Below are positions 4,306 to 8,603 of a stretch of DNA of 8,603 bases, piece by piece. Position 1 is the stretch's first letter. The number at the start of each line of letters is the position of its first letter. Source of the DNA: JACQHJ01 sp964624955 (GTDB taxonomy: Bacteria; Patescibacteriota; Microgenomatia; Levybacterales; UBA12049). A program made the position numbers and the translations under genes. The notes beneath the pieces are model-generated. The model worked only from the letters and a program-made list of their open reading frames with translations. It was not told the DNA's origin and did not search any database. The stretch spans positions 1 to 8,603 of the forward strand of contig CAZUZF010000033.1 in NCBI GenBank assembly GCA_964624955.1, written 5' to 3'.

Positions 4306-4658
4306 CTTTTTCTCTCCCCTTTCCCCCTTACCTTCATCCACACCGTTCCGCCAATCATTCCCGCTGCTACCGCAGAAGCGCCAAGTACTGCAACTGCCAA
4401 TTTTTTTCCTGGATGTTCAACTTTGGCAAAAATTACTTTTCCTTCATTATGCAAAGCATGCACCAGTTTTCTAACTTTCCCCCTAAGTCCTCTTTTATCC
4501 TTAAAAATCATATATGGGTCTGCGCCTAAATCTTCTCTCTCAAATACCCTTATTCCCATCACATCGGAAGGAACTTCCCCGCCAATATCAAAAGGGTCTT
4601 GATATTCATTATTGGCAGGATCTTGTAGAGGCCTTCTGTCATCTTCAATAACAACCAT
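4302..4658 (-). CDS. Unrecognised 118-residue protein with one C-terminal membrane span
   Basis: The N-terminal part (1-84) is acidic and polar (VVIEDDRRPLQDPANNEYQD), followed by a more basic segment at about 53-64 (KDKRGLRGKVRK). Residues 87-108 are an Ala/Gly/Val-rich hydrophobic stretch (LAVAVLGASAVAAGMIGG and onward) that looks like a single membrane span, and a basic tail GKGERKR follows. By the positive-inside rule the tail would be cytoplasmic. The gene starts two bases after the galU stop codon and overlaps the PAP2 gene by four bases, so the three are almost certainly cotranscribed. An AAGGAG within the end of galU lies about 14 bases before the ATG, rather far for a ribosome binding site. 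The function is unknown. The context suggests a membrane partner in envelope metabolism. Confidence 0.7.
   Translation of the reverse strand: MVVIEDDRRPLQDPANNEYQDPFDIGGEVPSDVMGIRVFEREDLGADPYMIFKDKRGLRGKVRKLVHALHNEGKVIFAKVEHPGKKLAVAVLGASAVAAGMIGGTVWMKVRGKGERKR
4314..4320 (-). promoter_or_regulatory. Shine-Dalgarno-like site deciding the PAP2 start
   Basis: AGGGGAG on the minus strand lies eight bases before the ATG at 4305, inside the end of the preceding gene. It is one of very few plausible ribosome binding sites in the window and sits where translation must restart inside an operon. Confidence 0.5.
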
Positions 4659-4660
4659 AT

Positions 4661-5551
4661 TTACACTTTCAGCTCCTTGAGGAATTTTTTAAAATCTTGG
4701 CTTATATCATCATGTTTTAGGGCAAATTCAACAACCGTTTTCATGTATTCAAGCTTATTTCCCGTATCGTAATATTTTCCACCCTTTATCTCTGCTGCCA
4801 GTATCCTTTTCCCATCTGATAGCATTCTTTTTAAAGCGTCATTATAATAGAACTCTTCTCCTTCCCTAAGTTCCTCTAACAGTTTTTCAAGATACTCAAA
4901 AATATCAGGGGTAAATAAAAATCCTGAAACATTAGCCAAATCTGATGGCGCATTTTGTTTGCCAGGCTTTTCAATAATTACATTTGCATCTATAATTCCA
5001 TCCTCAATCTCTTTTCCTCCTGCAAATCCATATCTGTCATAATCCTCATCCTTGGTTGCTTTTACACTCCCTAACACAGAACAACCGTATTTTTCATAAA
5101 TGGCAATCATCTGTTTAAATCTTGATGGTGTTGCAACAATAAAATCATCTGAAAAAGTATAGATAAAAGGCTCATTGCCTATCAAATGCCTTACATTCAT
5201 TAGAGGCGTTCCGTTTCCATATGGCCCTTTTTGCCTGACATAAACAAAATTTGCCATAGAAGAAATATTTTCAATTTCTTCCAAAAGCGGTCTTTTTTTC
5301 TCTCCGCCCTGTCTTAGGTTTTCAAGTAGATCCAAATTTGCAGCGTCAAAATGGTCTTCTATTGTTCTTTTGTGATAGCCTGTTACAAGAATAATATCCG
5401 TAATTCCCGCATCAACCAACTCTTCTATAATTAGTTGGATAATGGGTTTGTCAACAATCGGAAGCATTTCTTTAGGCATTGCTTTGGTTTGGGGAAGAAA
5501 TCTGGTTCCAAAGCCAGCTGCGGGGATTACTGCTTTCCTAATCTTACTCAT
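4661..5551 (-). CDS. galU: UTP-glucose-1-phosphate uridylyltransferase (GalU-type)
   Basis: A 296-residue cytoplasmic nucleotidyltransferase of normal GalU length, which makes UDP-glucose from UTP and glucose 1-phosphate for glycans and glycolipids. The N-terminal signature GFGTRFLPQTK (13-23) and PKEMLPIVDKP (26-36) bind the nucleotide. GYHKRTIEDHFD (58-69), VIIEKP (191-196) and YYDTGNKLEYM (260-270) are further GalU hallmarks. The segment RQKGPYGNGTPL (106-117), where classical GalU has a Gly-Leu-Gly-His-Ala loop, is different, and SDDF (134-137) provides the metal-binding aspartates. A related sugar-phosphate nucleotidyltransferase with another sugar is possible. It is the first gene of a three-gene operon and has its own consensus promoter 13 bases before the ATG, without a Shine-Dalgarno sequence. 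Confidence 0.88.
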   Translation of the reverse strand: MSKIRKAVIPAAGFGTRFLPQTKAMPKEMLPIVDKPIIQLIIEELVDAGITDIILVTGYHKRTIEDHFDAANLDLLENLRQGGEKKRPLLEEIENISSMANFVYVRQKGPYGNGTPLMNVRHLIGNEPFIYTFSDDFIVATPSRFKQMIAIYEKYGCSVLGSVKATKDEDYDRYGFAGGKEIEDGIIDANVIIEKPGKQNAPSDLANVSGFLFTPDIFEYLEKLLEELREGEEFYYNDALKRMLSDGKRILAAEIKGGKYYDTGNKLEYMKTVVEFALKHDDISQDFKKFLKELKV

Positions 5552-5564
5552 ATGTTGTCTATTG

Positions 5565-5593
5565 ATTGTAAGATTAAAAGGTTTTTATGTCAA
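5565..5593 (-). promoter_or_regulatory. Promoter of the galU operon
   Basis: On the minus strand a perfect TTGACA (5593-5588) is followed after 17 bases by TACAAT (5570-5565). The galU ATG begins 13 bases later, leaving a leader of about six or seven bases. Confidence 0.8.
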
Positions 5594-5644
5594 CACCATT
5601 TATCACGCTCTGTCTTTACACGAGAGTATTAATTTGCTAAAATA

Positions 5645-5675
5645 TTGACAAATCCCGATAACTTTTATGTATTAG
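5645..5675 (+). promoter_or_regulatory. Promoter of the secE-nusG-rplK-rplA operon
   Basis: A perfect TTGACA lies at 5645-5650. The -10 box is less clear: TGTATT (5668-5673, spacer 17) and TATTAG (5670-5675, spacer 19) each match four of six positions. The secE ATG follows within 12-15 bases and has no Shine-Dalgarno sequence. It is divergent from the galU promoter, with about 50 bases between the two -35 boxes. Confidence 0.6.
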
Positions 5676-5687
5676 GGATTTTAATTT

Positions 5688-5879
5688 ATGGCACAAACAC
5701 CTGTTAGTTTTTTTAAAGAAGTAAGAGAGGAACTTAAAAAAGTTGTCTGGCCAACTAAAGAAGAAGTTATAAGACTAACTGGAGTAGTAATTTTGGTAAG
5801 TGTGATTGTAGGACTATTCCTTGGAGGAGCAGACTTTATACTTACAAAACTCATTGAAGTTTTAATTATTAGAAGATAA
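5688..5879 (+). CDS. secE: Preprotein translocase subunit SecE
   Basis: A 63-residue single-span SecE, the short form usual outside enterobacteria. It clamps SecY in the membrane channel that exports unfolded proteins. The conserved amphipathic helix FFKEVREELKKVVWPTKEEV (8-27), with the hallmark W21-P22-T23, precedes a membrane span at about 31-48 and a short hydrophobic end. It is the first gene of the secE-nusG-rplK-rplA cluster, one of the best conserved in bacteria, and nusG begins 11 bases after its stop. The start is the ATG just before the conserved N-terminus. Confidence 0.95.
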   Translation: MAQTPVSFFKEVREELKKVVWPTKEEVIRLTGVVILVSVIVGLFLGGADFILTKLIEVLIIRR

Positions 5880-5890
5880 AAAATATAAAT

Positions 5891-6649
5891 ATGAATAATG
5901 ATGATACAGATAAGAAGATAGCACAAGAAACCACAGAAGATGTGGCAAGTGATACTGTAGAAAATTCATCTGGGAAGCCTCAAAATCAACCAGAGGAACA
6001 ACCGCAAGATGTTCAAGCCCCTGTTGAAGCAGAAACCAAGGTCGAAGATTCAACGCAGGAAGCAACAAAAGAAGTTGTTGAAGAAGAGAAAGGTAGGGAT
6101 AAGCCAAAAACCCAAACGCCTTCTGATAACGCTAAATGGTACATAGTCCATACGTATTCAGGACATGAAAACAAAGTGGCAAAATCACTTACGCAAAGAA
6201 TTGAAAGTATGGGATTTGAAGATAGAATTTTTGACATTATCGTCCCAACCAGAGATACGGTAAGAGTTTCACAGGGCAAAAAAGAAAATGTTAAAGAAAA
6301 AATCTTCCCGGGTTACGTTTTGATAAAGATGATTTTGGATGATGAATCCTGGCTTTTGGTCAGAACAACCCAGGGAGTAACAGCCTTTATAGGAGCTGGA
6401 AATAAACCAACGCCAATATCAGACAAAGAAGTAGAGGCTATCCAAAAGTTTATGAAAGCAGAACAACCCTTGTTTACAACCTCCTTTACAGTTGGCGAAG
6501 CTGTTAAAATTGTTGACGGTCCATTTACTGATTTTTTAGGCACTGTTGACAATATTGATGAAGCAAAAGGCAAAGTTAAAGTCTTGGTTTCTATCTTTGG
6601 CAGAGAAACACCTGTAGAACTGGATTTTTTACAAGTTTCTAAATTATAA
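5891..6649 (+). CDS. nusG: Transcription termination/antitermination factor NusG with acidic N-terminal extension
   Basis: Residues about 81-252 are a complete NusG. The NGN domain begins KWYIVHTYSGHENKVA (82-97) and contains FPGYVLIKM (139-147) and GVTAFIG (162-168), and the C-terminal KOW domain spans about 199-250 (VGEAVKIVDGPFTDFLGTV). NusG binds the RNA polymerase clamp and couples transcription to ribosomes or Rho. The first 80 residues are unusual. They are rich in Glu, Asp, Gln, Thr and Pro, have no hydrophobic core and are probably disordered, making the protein 252 residues against about 180 in E. coli. A later start would need a non-ATG codon, because no Met occurs between residue 1 and the NGN domain. 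The ATG at 5891 therefore stands, without a Shine-Dalgarno sequence. Confidence 0.95.
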   Translation: MNNDDTDKKIAQETTEDVASDTVENSSGKPQNQPEEQPQDVQAPVEAETKVEDSTQEATKEVVEEEKGRDKPKTQTPSDNAKWYIVHTYSGHENKVAKSLTQRIESMGFEDRIFDIIVPTRDTVRVSQGKKENVKEKIFPGYVLIKMILDDESWLLVRTTQGVTAFIGAGNKPTPISDKEVEAIQKFMKAEQPLFTTSFTVGEAVKIVDGPFTDFLGTVDNIDEAKGKVKVLVSIFGRETPVELDFLQVSKL

Positions 6650-6667
6650 AATAAATTCAATAAACAA

Positions 6668-7090
6668 ATGGCAAAAAAGATTAAAACTATTATTAAAATT
6701 AATATTCCTGCAGGCGCTGCAACTCCTGCACCACCTGTTGGAACAGCTTTGGGACCCCATGGTCTTCCTATCATGGAGTTTGTCAAAGCGTTTAATGATA
6801 AAACAGCAGACCAAAAAGGAAATATAGTCCCAGCTGTTATTACCGTCTATGAGGATAGAACCTTTTCTTTTATTGTTAAAAAATCCCCGATTGCTGAAAT
6901 GATTAAAAAAGCTCTTGGAAAAGAAAAAGGATCACAAAAACCCGGAACAGAGGAAGCAGGCATTTTATCCAAAGCACAGGCAGAAGAAATTGCCAAGAAC
7001 AAAATGGAAGATTTAAATACAGATGAACTTGCCCCAGCAGTAAAAATAGTGGAAGGAGTCGCCCGCTCAATGGGTGTAAAAGTAAAATAA
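6668..7090 (+). CDS. rplK: 50S ribosomal protein L11
   Basis: A 140-residue L11 of normal length. The N-terminal domain carries IPAGAATPAPPVGTALGPHG (13-32), the proline-rich element facing the factor-binding site, followed by IMEFVKAFND. The C-terminal domain (about 73-140), which binds the GTPase-centre RNA, contains KKALGKEKGSQKPG and ends VKIVEGVARSMGVKVK. L11 with 23S rRNA forms the GTPase-associated centre used by elongation factors and RelA. It lies 18 bases after nusG and overlaps the rplA start by one base (TAATG), so rplK and rplA are translationally coupled. No L1-binding leader is visible before it. Confidence 0.96.
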   Translation: MAKKIKTIIKINIPAGAATPAPPVGTALGPHGLPIMEFVKAFNDKTADQKGNIVPAVITVYEDRTFSFIVKKSPIAEMIKKALGKEKGSQKPGTEEAGILSKAQAEEIAKNKMEDLNTDELAPAVKIVEGVARSMGVKVK

Positions 7091-7899
7091 TGGGAAAAAT
7101 TAGAGTAAAAACAATTGGAGACGAACAATTAGAACAAGAAGAGAAAAAAGAGACTTTGATAAAAAGAGAAGGAAAAAAGGCAAGACAGAAAGCTGAAGTT
7201 AAAGAAGTTGTAGAAGAAGTGCCTCAAGAAGCTTTAGAACTAAAAGAAGAAGCAAAAGTTGAGGAAGAACCTAAAAAAGAGAAACCTAAGGTTAAAGTCA
7301 AAAAAGATCAGAAAGCTTTCCATTCTCAAAAATATAATCAGTTATCAAATCAATTTGATAAAACCAAAATATATTCCCTATCCGAAGCTTTGGATTTACT
7401 CACAAAACTTCAAAGAGGAAAATTTGATGAAACTGTTGAACTTCATTTAAATACATTAACACCCGGAATCTCTGGAAATGTAACCCTTCTCCATGGAACA
7501 GGCAAGAAAACAAGGGTGGCAATTGCAACAGACACTGTCATTTCAGAAATTGAAAAAGGAATAATTAATTTTGATATTTTGGTAGCAGAGCCTGCAATGA
7601 TGGCAAAGCTTGCCAAAGTTGCAAGAATATTAGGCCCCAAAGGACTTATGCCAAATCCAAAAAACGGAACTATTACAAGCAATCCTGATGAAGTTGCTAA
7701 AAAGTATGAAGAGGGTCTTATTTCTTTTAAAACCGAAAGTAAAAATCCATTGCTTCATTTAACAGTCGGTAAAGTCTCTTTTGGTAAGGAAAAGTTAACG
7801 GAAAATATACAAGATTTGTTAAGAGCAGTTAAAAAAGCAAATATTGTAAATACTACTTTAAAATCCACAATGTCTCCTGGAATTAAAGTTAGAGTTTAA
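7090..7899 (+). CDS. rplA: 50S ribosomal protein L1 with charged N-terminal extension
   Basis: Residues about 78-269 are ribosomal protein L1, beginning HSQKYNQLSNQFDKTKIYSL and containing the family signature KVARILGPKGLMPNP (176-190). L1 forms the mobile L1 stalk and helps release deacylated tRNA, and in many bacteria it represses its own operon. Residues 1-77 are an added tail rich in Glu, Lys and Val (for example EVKEVVEEVPQEALELKEEA at 36-55), probably helical or disordered, making the protein 269 residues against about 230 in E. coli. The start overlaps the rplK stop (TAATG), which fixes it: no other ATG in frame precedes the L1 domain. NusG in the same operon also has an added charged tail. 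Confidence 0.95.
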   Translation: MGKIRVKTIGDEQLEQEEKKETLIKREGKKARQKAEVKEVVEEVPQEALELKEEAKVEEEPKKEKPKVKVKKDQKAFHSQKYNQLSNQFDKTKIYSLSEALDLLTKLQRGKFDETVELHLNTLTPGISGNVTLLHGTGKKTRVAIATDTVISEIEKGIINFDILVAEPAMMAKLAKVARILGPKGLMPNPKNGTITSNPDEVAKKYEEGLISFKTESKNPLLHLTVGKVSFGKEKLTENIQDLLRAVKKANIVNTTLKSTMSPGIKVRV

Positions 7900-7914
7900 T
7901 CTGCCCCCTATTAA

Positions 7915-8220
7915 ATGAGAGAAAGAATAGCTATTTCTATTAGACAAAGAGCAGAAAGTTTTTGCAGGAACAGTTCTTTGGCAAGGATCAAGACTTATAG
8001 CAAGACACGATATTGTCAGTGAAGGCACAAGTCTTGAAAGAACAAGAGAACATTTAAGACAAGGTGGATCGCTAATTGTAGTTATCAATCACACTCATTC
8101 ACTTGATACGGTTGTAATTGGGCATGCAAATGTAAAGACGTAACAATAAAAATGTTTGTGTCCAAGAGTAAATGTTTATCTTTAAGTAAAGATATTAGAT
8201 TTGGGGGAATAATTAATCCC
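7915..8220 (+). pseudogene. plsC-like acyltransferase remnant with two frame breaks
   Basis: An ATG 15 bases after rplA opens MRERIAISIRQRAE. The likely continuation KVFAGTVLWQGSRLIARHDI lies in the next frame (from about 7957) and leads to GTSLERTREHLRQGGSLIVV and NHTHSLD (from 8087). NHTHSLD is the NHxxxxD catalytic motif of 1-acylglycerol-3-phosphate acyltransferases. That frame stops at 8141. A third frame (about 8134 onward) continues plausibly as KDVTIKMFVSKSKCLSLSKD, then RFGGIINPI, with the FVSK segment about 23 codons from the motif, near the usual spacing in PlsC. The frame stays open to 8256 but stops looking like the family after about 8220. The protein is therefore frame-broken twice and lacks its C-terminal half. 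Decay or base-calling errors near a contig end could explain it. Confidence 0.7.
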
Positions 8221-8449
8221 ATTTGTTTTTTTCTCCTGTTCCTGTATATATTTTGATTCACCCTCTAATATCTTTTTTACCTTCTTAGCAAGCTGAGAGA
8301 ATTTAGATTTATTTATTTTCTTTTTTTTTGTTCTTTAGGAAGTTTAGTCATACACTTTTTATACCAATCTAAGAAACTTTTGTCAAACTGTTCTTAATTA
8401 AGAAGCTCTTTTTAAACTCTGTCTCTACTTCAGATAATGGAATAAACAT
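8182..8449 (-). pseudogene. Frame-broken minus-strand gene, unrecognised
   Basis: From an ATG at 8449 the frame reads MFIPLSEVETEFKKSFLIK and then hits a stop at 8369-8371. A second frame (8393-8313) reads EQFDKSFLDWYKKCMTKLPK, then EQKK. A third frame, entered across a run of nine A (8329-8321), reads KKINKSKFSQLAKKVKKILE, then GESKYIQEQEKKTNG, ending at 8182. Joined, these give about 88 residues of coherent Lys/Glu-rich protein. A promoter six bases before the ATG supports a real gene. I do not recognise the family. Its end overlaps the third plsC-like frame on the other strand, so one of those two ends may be accidental. Confidence 0.5.
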
Positions 8450-8455
8450 AACTTA

Positions 8456-8483
8456 ATTGTATCTAAATTACGAAAAATATCAA
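8456..8483 (-). promoter_or_regulatory. Promoter of the frame-broken minus-strand gene
   Basis: On the minus strand TTGATA (8483-8478) is followed after 16 bases by TACAAT (8461-8456), and the ATG comes six bases later. Its -35 box directly abuts the -35 box of the opposite promoter. Confidence 0.6.
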
Positions 8484-8512
8484 TTGACAATTAAATACTT
8501 AAATGGTATTAT
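8484..8512 (+). promoter_or_regulatory. Promoter of the L10 leader (rplJ)
   Basis: A perfect TTGACA (8484-8489) and TATTAT (8507-8512) with a 17-base spacer ending in TGG, giving an extended -10. Transcription would start at about 8519, just before the L10 leader structure. Confidence 0.8.
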
Positions 8513-8518
8513 TGTTTT

Positions 8519-8603
8519 TACCTAAGAAAGTAGGCGCAAAAGATAAGCCCTACCGAGGAAGTAATAAGAGCAAACTTTAAATGCTCGTAAACACTTCAGT
8601 TTT
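8519..8603 (+). promoter_or_regulatory. Ribosomal protein L10 leader
   Basis: The conserved leader of rplJ transcripts is recognisable. GTAGG (8530-8534) and the closing strand CCTAC (8549-8553) enclose CGCAAAAGATAAGC and are followed directly by CGAGG (8554-8558), the pattern of the L10-L12 binding site. A second hairpin, GAGCA (8568-8572) with TGCTC (8582-8586), follows. In other bacteria the L10-L12 complex binds this leader and represses its own synthesis. The rplJ start codon lies beyond the window. Motif recognition is by eye against the known consensus. Confidence 0.82.

Noticed and set aside
4306..4341. PAP2 start at the ATG at 4341
   Set aside because: It would add a charged stretch before the first membrane span. 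The ATG at 4305 has an ATGA overlap and a Shine-Dalgarno-like site.
5442..5648. Plus-strand open frames overlapping the start of galU, and similar frames opposite nusG, rplK and rplA
   Set aside because: They are antisense shadows of well-recognised genes, with no promoter or family resemblance.

Overview
The window looks like a scaffold from an AT-rich, small-genome bacterium, most likely a member of the Candidate Phyla Radiation (Patescibacteria, perhaps Microgenomates-like). This is an inference. It rests on the AT-rich, lysine-rich proteins, tRNAs without an encoded CCA, NusG and L1 with long charged N-terminal tails, start codons that mostly lack a Shine-Dalgarno sequence, and a PIN/Phd pair and small proteins of a type common in such genomes.

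Region 1 (1-2500, all on the minus strand) is an accessory array. In transcription order it holds an M23-type metallopeptidase, an unrecognised 241-residue protein with a Cys/His cluster, a Phd-like antitoxin with an overlapping PIN-domain toxin, and a coiled-coil protein that runs off the left edge. Each unit has its own consensus promoter, with the ATG only 6-9 bases after the -10 box. The three units whose 3' ends are visible all end in the same 33-bp repeat. Promoter, gene and shared 3' repeat, repeated in one orientation, resemble a cassette array, and this is the most interesting structure in the window.

Region 2 (2516-3275, minus strand) is an RNA and ribosome block: tRNA-Trp(CCA), rpmG (L33), tRNA-Thr(GGT), a 100-N scaffold gap, and a non-coding stretch richer in G and C than its surroundings behind a strong promoter (candidate structured RNA, cut by the gap).

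Region 3 (3300-5593) holds an unrecognised 118-residue plus-strand protein meeting tail to tail an operon on the minus strand: galU, a small protein with one membrane span, and a PAP2 phosphatase. The operon may serve nucleotide-sugar and envelope lipid metabolism.

Region 4 (5645-7899, plus strand) is the conserved secE-nusG-rplK-rplA operon, linking protein export, transcription elongation and the 50S ribosome. It is followed by a frame-broken plsC-like acyltransferase remnant, a frame-broken minus-strand gene, and, at the right edge, a promoter and a ribosomal protein L10 leader. The L10 leader implies that rplJ starts just outside the window, so the usual L11-L1-L10-L12 order is interrupted by about 600 bases of decayed (or badly sequenced) DNA.
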